DNA of 64,000 nucleotides, taken from NCBI GenBank assembly GCA_036897485.1, contig JAYMTF010000016.1:1-64000 (forward strand). The letters run 5' to 3'. The notes under the pieces were generated by a model. The model saw only the letters and a program-made list of their open reading frames with translations. It had not been told where the DNA came from and did no database searches. Position numbers and translations under genes: made by a program. This document shows, in pieces, positions 35,647 to 47,575 of the stretch. Numbering within the stretch: position 1 is the first letter of the stretch; the number at the start of each line of letters is the position of its first letter. Source of the stretch: Pelargonium nanum (lineage: Eukaryota; Streptophyta; Magnoliopsida; Geraniales; Geraniaceae).

Positions 35647-37701
35647 ATGGCAGAGAACAGTGGAGAGAAGGATGATGAGAAAGTCCACAAACACACGAGC
35701 GAGGCTGAGGACGATGATCATGATGATCATGATCATGAGAGCAAGATCTCCTTGGGTCCTCGGGCCTCTCTCAGAGAAGAACTCGAGAAAGATAAGGTTT
35801 GTTAACTTTTATCAGATGACCAAATCAACTAAAAGTTATTTATAGTTATAGTAATGTGTCTTTTTTTACGTGCAAGCTCGTTATGACATCACATGTGTCC
35901 CGTCCAATTCATTTCTTAGTTCACATTGCATTACTTTTGTTGATGCTATTGTTGTGTTTGATATGATGGTTGAATGAGAGCTCAGGATGATGAGAGCCTG
36001 AGGAGGTGGAAGGAGCAGCTTCTTGGGGGTGTGGATATTAATGATGTTGGAGGTAACATTTGCTGATGAATTTGCATACTTCTTATGTTAATGGAATCAT
36101 GTTTTCAATAATGTCTTCAAATGTTGCTTTCATTTATTGATTTTCTTTACTTTTATTTTCGAAATATGTTTCAATAAATAATTAAGAAAGCAAGAAGTCT
36201 TTGCTAAAGAGTTATTGATTGAAACTCAATCAATTAAACACAAAAAATCACAAAAATCACTATGTGTAACATTTTGCGCTTAGTTTTTCTATTTAATATC
36301 TACATTCTCGCGTCTGTATTTTAATTGTTTCCTATTACATATCATCCAATCGATGTAATTTCAATCAAATCTCTCATAATTTTAATGTCATAGTGTGATA
36401 GTTTCTGTGGTTTTTTATGTTTTCCAAACTCAACAACTTTGGTATGGATCGATCTTTTTGTATTTGGATTGTAGAAAATGTTGAGCCGGAAGTGAAGTTT
36501 CAAAGCCTGTCGATCATCTCTCCTGATAGAGCTGACATTGTTCTTCCCATCCCGGAAGATGGAAACCCTCAGGGCCCATGGTTTGTTTTGAAAGAGGGTA
36601 GTCGCTACAACTTGAAATTCACCTTCCATGTGAGCAACAACATTGTATCTGGTCTTAGGTACACCAACACTGTCTGGAAAACAGGTCTCAAGGGTAAGCA
36701 ATAAACATATGTTACTAGGTAGCTAAATTGTAATTAATTTATGTCTGGACAAAGATATTAATGTTGTCATGATGCACAATGATCCTCATTGTTTCAGTGG
36801 ATAGCTCCAAGGAGATGATTGGAACCTTTAGTCCTCAGGCTGAGCCTTACACTCATGTCATGCCTGAGGAAACCACCCCTTCTGGCTTGTTTGCTAGAGG
36901 ATCTTATTCTGCCAAATCCAAGGTACATAATATAATTCATATATATATCTGAATATTACCATATATAGTTGTCAATGCAGGCACTGGTTGTTAATGCTAG
37001 ATTGTAATGTTTACTAATTGCCCGATCATATATATATCTAGCTAGTTGTCGATGAACTTCCAATCAACCACACTCGTGTTGACCATGACGTTTGTGTACT
37101 TAAAAAACATGCATGCCCTCGTCGTTAATGTAAGATTGTGATGTGTACTAAGTGCACAAACCAAGATTCGATTGTTGATTAACTTCTTATTAACCACTCT
37201 TATGTTGAACATAACGTTTATGCACTTAGGTGTTCTCTTTAAGAAATCTGAAATGTGTATAAAAATAGTTGTAGCATATATAAGTAGTTAATGCATGCAC
37301 CAGTTGTTTATGCAACGTTTTTATGTTTACTGAGTGCACAAACGCATATTTAGTTGTTGATTAATTTAATATTAACTACTCTTCTGTTGACCGTGATATT
37401 TGTGCACTTAGGTGTTCCCTTTAAAAAAGAATCTGAAATGTACATGTATAGTTGTAGATTTGTAGCATATATAGTAGTCAATGCACACATTCACTCTTCG
37501 TTTATGCAAGATTGTAATGTTTACTATTGTTAAGCACCATTTCATCACTAACCTCATCATCTTTTTATGCTTACTTAACAATCACTTACACCCATTTCTC
37601 GTTCTATTTGTGATTTTCAGTTCTTCGATGATGATAACAAGACCTATTTGGAGATCAACTACACATTCGACATCAAGAAAGAATGGGCTCATACTACTTA
37701 A
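35647..37701 (+). CDS. Rho GDP-dissociation inhibitor (RhoGDI)
   Basis: Five exons (35647-35796, 35986-36052, 36475-36693, 36798-36922, 37621-37701) encode 213 residues. RhoGDI extracts prenylated ROP/RAC GTPases from membranes and keeps them inactive in the cytosol, restricting polar growth sites in root hairs and pollen tubes. The N-terminus is acidic and His-rich (EAEDDDHDDHDHES), as in plant RhoGDIs, followed by the GTPase-binding helices (SLREELEKDKDDESLRRWKEQLLG). The immunoglobulin-like domain includes PEVKFQSLSII, YNLKFTFHV, GLRYTNTVWKTG, ETTPSGLFARGSYSAKSKF and ends NYTFDIKKEW. Length is normal for the family. The ATG at 35647 is the first in frame; an upstream TTG is not used. Arabidopsis relatives include SCN1/At3g07880. 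Intron 4 carries a large tandem repeat. Confidence 0.95.
36965..37530 (+). repeat. Tandem repeat (~185-190 bp unit) in RhoGDI intron 4
   Basis: About three diverged copies occupy the intron: roughly 36965-37110, 37110-37290 and 37290-37475, with a partial fourth to 37530. Shared words include AAGATTGTAATGTTTACT, AGTGCACAAAC, TTGTTGATTAA, TGTGCACTTAGGTGTTC and GAAATGTGTA. The copies differ by many substitutions, so the array is old. Confidence 0.75.
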
Positions 37702-38118
37702 TTAATCAAGTAGTTGAATATCGATCTTCCCTGAGCTCGCGCATTCAGTAATTTGTGTTTCTTTCACCATTATCAGACATTAATTAGTACTTTCACATTT
37801 TGCTTAATTAGTAGCTACCTTCATTGTTGCTCCTTAGCAATGGAGGTTGAAAGAGAGTCTTGCTGTGGGTGCTGTTGAATAAAATGAGAGCTTAGCCTAT
37901 ATATTTTAGATACATTAATTATATTGTTAATTGTTTCCCCTATTGTCATGAATTTTTGCTTAATGCACACAACAAAGAGTTGAAGATCCACCAATTTTGT
38001 ATATAATAAGCATTATTCTGAGGCTGAGCTTCATTCATTTTATTGAGGGTTTGTTGAACCATTGGTGAAAATTACTTTTGTTTATTTAGATGTTTCATAT
38101 CAGTATACATGTTAATTA

Positions 38119-38415
38119 GAGTTTAAAACTATAATTGATGTATCAACTAAAGTGCATAAAGTTAATATGGCAAAATTTTAGAAAAAAGTAGCTGGAAAGT
38201 TAGATGTTAATCTACACATCCTGTGTTGACACGTGTCTGTCAGTGCACTTGTGGTATGTATTATATAATATGTATAGTGCACGTGATGTTAGAGTCTAAA
38301 ACTAGAACTGAACTATCAACAATATATTAGAAAGTCTTATAAATGCACATATATACAAAGTTTATGGGTCAAAATTTCAGTGAAAGTAATTGGGAAGTAA
38401 TTAGATGCTAGTTTA
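38119..38415 (+). repeat. Direct duplication, two diverged units
   Basis: GAGTTTAAAACTATAATTGA...ATCAAC...AAAGT followed by CAAAATTTTAG and GCTGGAAAGTTAGATG at 38119-38210 recurs as GAGTCTAAAACTAGAACTGA...ATCAAC...CAAAATTTCAG and GGGAAGTAATTAGATG at 38291-38410. Both lie just downstream of RhoGDI. Confidence 0.6.
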
Positions 38416-40769
38416 ATCACTACCTATGTGTACCTAGGTGCTCTCATCAACTAATAATTTGAACTTTTTGGATGGGTCGGTCTTTTAATTAGTTCATGTG
38501 ACTAACATGACAATGTTTATCTAGATCGAAATTTACCGTTGGTCTAATTTGTCTAAACGTTTTACATATGGTGAACTTACTGTAATTGTATATTCTTAGT
38601 ATCTCTTGTACAATTGTGTTTGTGCACTTAGTTTTTTTTTCTTTTCCAAAATAAACATTTTCAACTCTATGCAAAACAACGGTAATCACAATTGCATACG
38701 CAAATAATTGGTTTAAGTTTGTAATAAATATCTCGTGTGTTAAACAGTCTTGTAACACGTGAACCGTACTTACACTCCAAGCTAATAGCTTGACTACCCC
38801 AGCAAAAATCTATTGTATAAACTAGTTCAGGAATTTGGACTAGTTAGAGTATTTATTATTAGGGTTAGAGTTCATTTTCATGACCCTAACATCACAATAA
38901 AAGCATGGTCATCTGGTAATTGGTATGGTTTAGGAGGTAGAGTAATTTGACTGAAAATCCGCAAGAATGTGAACACCAACTTCTTTTTAATTACGTACAC
39001 TTATGTGATTTTATTTGTCACACTTATATGCAAACGATTAAAATACTTATGACTATTTTTAGTTATTTATACTATGAATTATGCAGGTTATTTTTGTTTG
39101 TAAAAGGGGACTGTTACTATTCCTCTAAAAGAAAAGCTAATGTAACGTACATGCTTATATTTTCAACTCATATAATTGTCAATACCTATATGAATAGTAT
39201 GCTTGTCCAAATTTTAAAACTTACTAAAATAGATATTTGAGTTGCAAGTTTGATTATCACTATATATATATATATAAACTTCATAAATAGTTGTAGTTGC
39301 GTGCACACAAAAATACATAAATATATAATATACGCTTACGTGTGTGCTTATTTAAAAAATAACATTAACACAATCGAAAATCATAAATATATAACTAAAA
39401 TATTAACAAAATCTTTATCACTCCGTTAAACGAATTACGAAATAAGATCAATGTACACGAGCAATCGCTATATTAATTATTCTTCAAATTATACTCACCT
39501 TTGATTCAAATAGTTTATGAATAAATAAATGATGACACAAACAATGCAACTAAAAAGAGTGATGTGGGTCTTTTCTTGTACCTGTGAAAACTAGGAAATG
39601 ATTGAAAATTCAAATTCTCACTTACAAGAAACAAAATTGAGAGAGAGAGAGGATCTGATTCTGATGATGCAAGATGCTTTCAATTACAAATTGACAAGAC
39701 AAAGAAATCAGGTTGAAGGCAACATGCTACCTTCTACACATGCTTATTTTGTTTCTTTGACATTCATGCTACATGAATGTTGATTGCTTAACCATTCATG
39801 GCACTTTCTAGTCCTCATTTTTTATGTATTCGGAGGAAAGACAATCCCGAAACTCCTCGACGTAGTCTAAGACGTTATTCATTTGAATTATAGTATAAAA
39901 TTTGATACCTAATAATATTTTGTAATATTATAATTTGATTACTGTTCTAACATCTCGAATCCAACATATCATATTAGACTATATCTCATGCTATAGATCA
40001 TATTTTAGTCTAATTTGTTAACGGATTAGCAATAGAATAATTATTTTTTTACCGTTGATAGATGAATGACAATTTATAAATCGCATAAAAATATGAATTA
40101 ATTACCGTTGCATAGAAACTTAATTACTCATATAATATTACTACTACTTCAGTAAGAAATTAAATAGAATTAAAATAAGATCTATAATAGAAAAAATAAT
40201 TCATAATACTATTTCATTGTTAAATAAAATAGAATTAGAAAAGAAAGTTCCAAACTATTTGAGAAATAAAATTAAAATACCAAACATACTTGATCCTCAC
40301 TTTAGCAACCCACTTGAAGATACTAACAGCTTGATCAGCTAATCATGTTTTTCTATTATATATTAACTAACACTACTAAAAAAACTATTAAATGCAACCT
40401 ATGTAACAATTTAAATAATTGTTTTGATTTAATTTTCTATTTCACTAATCTGCTTGTTCATTAATTAGTTGAAAGAAACCAGATTCATGTGCAAAAATGC
40501 TGATTGAAACCAAATAATTGGCCAAATTAGATAAATTTATAATGCTACCAAACAAATCTCACCTCCCAAGGTCAAATTTAAAATTGTTAATTAGTTATTT
40601 AATTGATTAAAATAATAAAAAATCAATATCTTACTTGACCGTGGATTTCAAGGAACTTCACGTCACATGCCAGGCCAATCTCAACTTCTAGAGATTATGT
40701 TAACACAAAAGATGTGTAAGGTTATGGGAGAGTTGACGAAAAATACAAAATTAGTGTGTTTGAATTCAC

Positions 40770-41120
40770 AATTTTATAGTCGTGTTCGTGTATGAAAAAT
40801 TCAACACGTTTAGTAATTATGTTGTGTTTGTGTTGTCTCTAAAACACGCACGCACAAATAATTAGTTGAGTTGCAACACACGTGCATACTTATAAGTATA
40901 ATGGTAAATTAATTTTAATAATGTGTCAACCGTGTTGAATTATGTCGTGTCATACATGTTGAACAATGTCGTGTTAAATCTGTTGATTCTTTCATGCATA
41001 ATGTGTTGTACATGTGTTTGTGTCAATTATATTGTATCTTGTTGTGTCAATACGACACATTTAATTATCGTTTTAAACGTATTGAGTCGTGCAATACCTA
41101 ATCAACTATCAAAATGATAC
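40770..41120. repeat. Dispersed repeat remnant rich in GTGTCGTG words
   Basis: Shares GTCGTGTTAAA, TTCATGCATAATGTGTT and ACACGACA-type words with 480-740. Possibly a decayed hAT-like non-autonomous element; termini not resolved. Confidence 0.35.
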
Positions 41121-42658
41121 GAACACACTGCACACACAAAATGTCAGTATCGAGTACTTATTGTAATGTCCACAATTTCTCTTAACTAATATTACTTTTA
41201 TACGCTCTCCTAACTAACAATTAAAGTATATCATGATCATTTTTTAATGATATTGTTTCTACAGAATTGTTGCATGCCGGCCTTGTGATTAATGTAATAA
41301 TTAAAATTAGTTCAATTCTCGCTTTCATAAAGGAAGTCTAAATATATTTCTAAAATGGCAAAAGTGAAAATATTTTCGTGCAATGTTTGCCTCAATATCG
41401 TGTCGTTTTATTTCACTTATTATAGACTGTATTCGCATCGCGTGTATATATGTTTGTAGCCTTTTTTTACAATTTCGCGTGGAGTCCAATTCTCGGCAGT
41501 ACGGATTAAGGCAATGATCCTCTGACCTTTGATTTTCATATACAGAATATGACGAGCATAAAAATTCTTTCTAACTTCTTAATTTTCTGATGGTTTGTAT
41601 ATCTTTTATAAAAAATAACATATTTGTTTATTAATCAAACCGTGACAGAACTGATCTATTTAATAAAATAATGAACTCTTAATACGACCCACAATCATAA
41701 ATTGTTACTCTAATAAATAGGTTAAATGTAACCAAGTAAGTTGATCTACATCTAGAATATCATGCACTAAGTTATTGTGAAACCATTATAGGATATACTT
41801 GTTAGGTGAATCTTAAACATATAACATTGTTTTGACCTTTTTTATTGAAAAAATGGTGGCGTAGTAATTCACTGAATTATAATGTGAAAAAAAGGCAATA
41901 GTTTAACACTAGATTTGGCTCAATTACAATATACACATGTACAATATATTTCATAAATTAAATATATCGCTTAATAACTGATCATAATAGAACAATGATA
42001 TCATATATGATGTAACTCGATTAATTTTAATTTTTAAATTATATAATAGAAAAAGTATAATTCTCTTGTGTAAATTGTCGTATCCATCACTTTATGTAAA
42101 AAAATGATTCAATATTCGATATATTTAATATTTTTCTTTTTAAAAATGATGCCACAATGAAGTTTTATATTTTAAAAGTTGTGTAATTTATAGAAATATA
42201 TGATGATGTACATAAACACATGAAATATTGATTAGTGTGTCGGCAGGGAATATGTGTAAAGCTTGAGACATAAGGAAACGATGTCGTGTCGTGCGGTCGT
42301 AAAGGGGAGAGTTGCTAACATGAGCGGAGGGTGCGCATGTTTGGGGAAATCATTGAATGTACAGTTGGCATTGGGTTCGTTCATGTATTACTGGATGCTA
42401 CTACAATTACAGCCAAAGCTGGTTGGCCCAAATCTCATGGTGGGGCCCACTTCCCCCGATATTCTCGTGCCACGAGTTATTGACTCATTATTATATCAAC
42501 CTATTTGTATTTTTTTACAAAATTACTACAATTTTCCAATTAATATATAATATATATTTTTTATAAGCAAGTCTACCAACCGAAACTCGAATCTGAGACT
42601 TCTGGAAAAACAAACACCTTAAGTCAATTGCTCCTATTATTGTTGGTAATATATAATA

Positions 42659-42921
42659 CTCCCTCCGTCCCAAAATGAGTGTCCTGTTTGTCCAAATTTT
42701 TTGTCCCAAAATGAGAGTCTCGTTTCTATATTTAGGTTATTATATTATTGTTTTTTCCATATTACCCTTATCACTTATGAACTGCACATGGGCAGATCTG
42801 AACTGCACATGAAGTGTAGGTGGGAAAGTTAGGGTCATATTGGAAACACATTAAATTATCTGGTAATCCTTAGTTTTTGTAAAAAAATGGAAACAATACA
42901 CTCATTTTGGGACGGAGGGAG
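42659..42921. mobile_element. Stowaway MITE, well preserved
   Basis: 263 bp flanked by TA on both sides. The left end CTCCCTCCGTCCCAAAATGA and the right end, in reverse complement, are an almost perfect inverted repeat identical to the Stowaway consensus of the Tc1/mariner superfamily. An internal copy of the CCCAAAATGAG word follows the left end. No coding capacity; it would have needed a mariner transposase in trans. The good terminal match suggests a comparatively recent insertion. Confidence 0.92.
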
Positions 42922-43184
42922 TATATCCTTATTATTCCAAATTGTAGATCCTACTAGTTGCTTTGATTTCACAAATGCGTTGGGTGGTCAGTACGAGTGT
43001 AATTTTATTTAGAAACTTAAATTAGTGTCTACCAAGTTGGTGTTAACAGTTTCATTAGCATATGATGACGTGAAGTTATAATTTTAAAATGTACATTACA
43101 ATTCATGCATAAGATAAGAGACATTAAAAATTGTGTATGTTTTTATATTCTTTATTTTTACATTAAAAATATAAAAAAATGAAT

Positions 43185-43504
43185 GAAAGTGAGTGAACAA
43201 ATAAAGTAAAAATATAAAACATGAATCCCGATAACTTTTGTAATGTGATAGACATGTAGACTCTTTAAAATAACTAAAAATATTTAGCATCAACGACTTT
43301 GTGTTTTACGTTTTACTATCTTCTTCTTCTTGAGCATCAACATTGAAGGTTCAAATTGAAATATAAAAAGTGCATAAAAATGAGTGAACAAATAAAATAA
43401 AATTATAAAACATGATTTTCGATATGTTCTTTATAATGTGGTAGACATGTAGACTCTTTAAAATAACAAAAAATAATTACCATCAACCATCAATGATTTT
43501 GTAT
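43185..43504 (+). repeat. Direct duplication (~125-bp units)
   Basis: The unit GAGTGAACAAATAAA...TATAAAACATGA...TAATGTG(A/G)TAGACATG followed by TAGACTCTTTAAAATAAC and CATCAAC occurs at about 43185-43311 and again at about 43377-43504. They are separated by ~65 bases. Confidence 0.8.
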
Positions 43505-45250
43505 GTACTCCACCATATTTAGATTTTTGATAGTACACACTTGCTTTTTCTACTTTTACTTATTAAAAGAAAGTTATAAACATTTTTACTTTTAAGCACA
43601 ATTTTTTTTTTAAAACTAAATGGAAGTCCATTAAAGAATAACCTTTGACTCATTTGTAGTCCTAATGTAGTCCAACCTTCCTCTAAAGATGCTCTAATAT
43701 TCTAATTTCTATGAACTTTATTTTCTCATTATTTCTGTTTCAACTTCTTACTTCTTAATCATTTGTTTTAATCTTTTTTAGACATATAGTATAAAATATT
43801 AATAGAAAAATTTTGTTCCATAAATAACAACCTTTTGATAACAAAATTCAAATAAAATTGTGCTTTAAATTGGCCATGGATTGCATGATTATTTATATTG
43901 ATAGAAGAAATATCAAAACAAAACTTCATAAGCGATATTTACTCAATGAAGCAACGTCGGTCGTAACTTAAATATGTAAAATGTCTAAATATGTAAAAAG
44001 TCTGTAGTTTATGTCATTACATTTTTATATGAACAAAATCTTGTTTGTGGGAATTTTTTTAAAACACCCCAATCCTATTTTATTTTCTTTTATTCTAGGC
44101 CTTTTAGACTGGTCCAACCAAACTAATTATATTCTTTTTATTTGTAGGAGAGTTGATAAGTAATGATAATGATCCAACAAACAATTTTTTCTCTTCAAAG
44201 TAAAGACAATAGTATGCCACATATATATTCATAAACTTGTGATTCATTTATGTTTGATGATGATAAAAAAATAATACCATATTTGAGAATACAATTAGTC
44301 TTTTAGCACTAAAAATAGTAAATATTAGTATTTTTAATAGAATTTTGAATATCCACCGTGTTTAAAATCACATAAAATATCGTGTTCAATCTACAAAATT
44401 ACTAAATAAATTATAAAAAATAGTTAATTATGAATTCAAAAATTAAATTAAATTACATTAGATATCGAAAAAATAGTATTAAACTGTAAAATAAAATTGG
44501 CTCGAACTTTATTATACAAAAAGAGGCCCACCTCACTTGCAATAATTAGATTTAGAGGCAAAAATGAGATTGTGGACAGCCTAATCCAATGTGTACCATT
44601 GTGTGCATAGTGATTGATTGAGCCAACTCTCCACCTCCTATCAATTATCATCATCCATCATCACCTCCCAAATAGTTTTCCTATTGATGCAAAAATTTAC
44701 ATTTTTGCACACTTAATTAACTTAATTATTGTTTAAATTTATCGTATTTCTTTACTACACGTGTTATTTATTATTATAAAATGATAACGAATTTGTTTGT
44801 AATATGTATCGTAGAATTAAATTTCATCTTCTTACAACAACGTCGTCGGTGCATTTTATTAAAATGATTATACAAATTCTCATGAGATGATAAAATGGTG
44901 AGACCATGAGCTTTGTGATGATTTAAAATGCTAATTATGCATGCTAAAAGTGGAGTGCAAGGTTGGTGTCTCAAGGATTTAAAAACAAATAAATTAAATT
45001 GGTTGAAGGTGATTTAGAAAGCTCACCCTCCTACAGGGTCTGTTTGTTTCCCAAGAAAGTATTTTCCCAATAAAGAAACATTTTCTCTTTTCCTCCAAGA
45101 TTAAAGAAACCATATCCCATGTATAGAAACAACTGAACAAACCCTTATGTTGTGTGCATGAAAATTAATTACCTACTCTCTCTACTCTCTAGAGTCTTTT
45201 ACCTTTGTATCTATTCACCACCAGCTGGTGCTTCCTTTTATCTTTACTAA

Positions 45251-45257
45251 TATAAAA
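45251..45257 (+). promoter_or_regulatory. TATA box of the FLA7-like gene
   Basis: TATAAAA is followed by a CT-rich leader. A leader intron (45358-46293) separates it from the coding exon, so transcription probably starts around 45280-45290. Confidence 0.55.
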
Positions 45258-46112
45258 CCCTCTCTCATCTCAGCCAAGCTCACACCACCACATTACATTC
45301 CTCACTCCATTACCACCTTCCTTCACCACCATTTCTCTCTCATTTCTTGCTGTTCAGGTCAGTGCTTCTGTTTTCTTGAATCTGCTTTTGCTTCAATTTC
45401 ATGTGGTTTCTGTGCTTCTTTTCTCTTTTCTTGCAAATGGGTTTTTGTTTCTTGTTTTGTTTTTTCTCGATTTGCTGCTTTACTTTTTTGGGATGTGTTG
45501 ATCTAGATCTGTTTCTTGGCTTTTGTGGTCTCTTCTTGATGTGCATTTTGTGACTTCCGGTGTCTGGTATGAGTAGTAGTGTAGGAACCAAAGCATTGCA
45601 GAGAAGAACTTGGTGAATGCCCTTTGAAATAGTATCTCAATCTGGCATTTTGGTTTCGCAAATTTGTGCTTCTTAGCAAGCATTCGGGCTCAATTGAAGA
45701 GTATGAGCCAAAGATTTGATCTTTTACTCTTTTGAGAGTAGTGTCAAATCTGGATTTTTGATTACGTGTGCCACATTATGGTTCTGGTTTGGTTTGATTC
45801 TTGCTGAGATTTGGAGAGTTGGGTTTGCAGGATACATTTTTCTTATTGTAAATGGTGTTTTAGGAATTGGGTTTTAGTTGGAAGATAGGTTTCATTGTGA
45901 GAGCAATGAATCTAAGCCAAGACACATTCGAATTGGATCTGGGTATGAGTGTTAATTTGTGATGTGTCAAACTTTGATAGGTTTAGCTGAGTCTCAACCA
46001 TTAGCTCTTTGACTGGGATTACTTTTTCTTCTTTCTGAATGTTTGAAGTTCATTTGGATTTGATTTTGAAACCACTAGGCTTGTGTTCGTTGAGGGTGAG
46101 CTTTGTCACAAC

Positions 46113-46195
46113 TGTGTTGTGACCCCTAGGTCAAGGCCTCTCGGGTTTCGAATAAGTGAAACAGTCTCTATGTGAAAGCGGGATAAGACCGCTTA
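46113..46195 (+). repeat. Au-type SINE relic in FLA7 leader intron
   Basis: GTGACCCCTAGGTCAAGGCC, a B-box-like GGGTTTCGAATA and GAAACAGTCTCTATG appear in the order of the Au SINE head, followed by GAAAGCGGGATAAGACCGC. Tail not recognisable. Confidence 0.45.
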
Positions 46196-46320
46196 GATGT
46201 GTAACTCTTTGTAGATCTTCCAACGTATAAGGTCATGAGATTGTGTTTTCATGAAGCTGAGATCTAACTAGTGATGAATTTTGGTTCTTGCAGGAGATTG
46301 AGAGTCTGGTCGGTAAAAAA

Positions 46321-47091
46321 ATGGAATTCTCTATGATTTTCATGGTCGGTACTACTCTAATGCTATTGTCTTCATCGGCATATGGAGCAACTGCTCCATC
46401 TCCTATGCTAAGCCCAACTCCCGCACCAGCACCGGCGCCTGATTACGTGAACCTCACTGAATTGCTCTCTGTTGCCGGCCCCTTCCACACCTTCCTTAAC
46501 TACCTCGAGTCCACCAAAGTCATCGACACCTTCCAAAACCAAGCCAACGACACTGAAGAAGGCCTTACCTTGTTCGTGCCAAAAGACAGCGCCTTCTCGG
46601 CTCTCAAGAAGCCTTCCCTCTCGAACCTCACTCAAGACCAACTCAAATCCCTCCTCCTTTTCCACGGCCTTCCACATTACTACAGCCTAGCTGAGTTCAA
46701 GAACCTTAGTGGGATAGGTCCCGTGAACACATTTGCCGGTGGCCAATACACTTTGAACTTCTCCGATGTATCCGGGACAGTGCACATTGGTTCGGGATGG
46801 ACTAACACGAAAGTCAGCAGTAGTGTGCACTCTACTAATCCCGTTGCGATCTACCAAGTTGACAAGGTCCTTCTCCCAGAGGAAATCTTTGGCACGGACA
46901 TACCGCCCACCCCAGCTCCCGCGCCCTCTCCCGATATTGCCCCAGCTGCAGATACTCCCTCCGCAGACGCAGCCAAAACGGGTTCTTCTCCATTGGCCTC
47001 CTCAACGTCTTCCTCTCATAGGAGCATCAGCTGGGGCGTGTTGAGGAACTTGGTATTGGCAGTTTCGGGTATGCTGGTCGTCTTCTTGTAA
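46321..47091 (+). CDS. Fasciclin-like arabinogalactan protein (FLA7-like)
   Basis: A single coding exon encodes 256 residues. In order: signal peptide (1-23), an Ala-Pro-rich arabinogalactan glycomodule (SPTPAPAPAP, about 34-43), one fasciclin-1 domain with LTELLSVAGPFHTFLNYL, the H1-type block GLTLFVPKDSAFSALKKP and the H2 region VYQVDKVLLP-like AIYQVDKVLLPEEIFG, a second Ala-Pro module (PPTPAPAPSPDIAPA), and a hydrophobic C-terminus (NLVLAVSGMLVVFL) that fits a GPI-anchor signal. N-glycosylation sites include NLT and NFS. The order and many blocks match Arabidopsis FLA7 (At2g04780). It is expected at the outer plasma membrane/cell wall. A leader intron (45358-46293) with GT-AG ends precedes the ATG by 27 bases. 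Confidence 0.95.
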   Translation: MEFSMIFMVGTTLMLLSSSAYGATAPSPMLSPTPAPAPAPDYVNLTELLSVAGPFHTFLNYLESTKVIDTFQNQANDTEEGLTLFVPKDSAFSALKKPSLSNLTQDQLKSLLLFHGLPHYYSLAEFKNLSGIGPVNTFAGGQYTLNFSDVSGTVHIGSGWTNTKVSSSVHSTNPVAIYQVDKVLLPEEIFGTDIPPTPAPAPSPDIAPAADTPSADAAKTGSSPLASSTSSSHRSISWGVLRNLVLAVSGMLVVFL

Positions 47092-47321
47092 GAAAAAAAA
47101 ACTCAGTCATTCGAGTTCTTTAACTTATAGTAAGTGCTTATATTCAGATTTGTTTGAATTGCTTTATTTTGAAACCATTTTTTTGATTGTATGTGCTACT
47201 GAAATCATGTATTCATGTATCAGAATGTGAGTTCTTCTGTTATAATCAGTATTTTTACTTATGGCTTTCTGATTGATCATGTATTCATGTATGAATTAAC
47301 TGGTGTTAGGATCAGTTTGAT

Positions 47322-47575
47322 ATTCCATCCGTTCCAAAATAATTGAATGCAAAAAGAAAGAGGTACATTTGCGAGGGAAAGTTGTGGAGTCGTCGCACGA
47401 GAAAATGTTCGTTGCAAAATTTGCGATTGATTCGACTAAATTTTCTAGGGATTTTATCCGTTGCAAAATGTCATTGCGGAGGGACGCAATCCTCTGCAAA
47501 TCCATCGCAACTTTTACTTATTATATATAATGGTTTGTAAAAAAAGTGGACAATTATTTTGGAACGAATATAAAT
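47322..47575. mobile_element. MITE-like element with inverted ends
   Basis: The left end CATCCGTTCCAAAATAATTG is repeated inverted at the right end (CAATTATTTTGGAACGAATA). The size (~250 bp) and CCGTTCCAAAATAATTG ends resemble a Stowaway subfamily. Flanking TA is present on the right side but exact boundaries are uncertain. Confidence 0.65.

Larger units (their letters stand above)
37702..46320. other. 8.6-kb repeat-rich spacer
   Basis: Apart from the FLA7 leader at the right end, no gene is supported. The open frames here are short and AT-driven. Recognisable content: two local direct duplications (38119-38415, 43185-43504), a GTGTCGTG-rich remnant (40770-41120), a well-preserved Stowaway MITE (42659-42921), and an Au-type SINE relic (46113-46195) in the leader intron. 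Confidence 0.5.
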
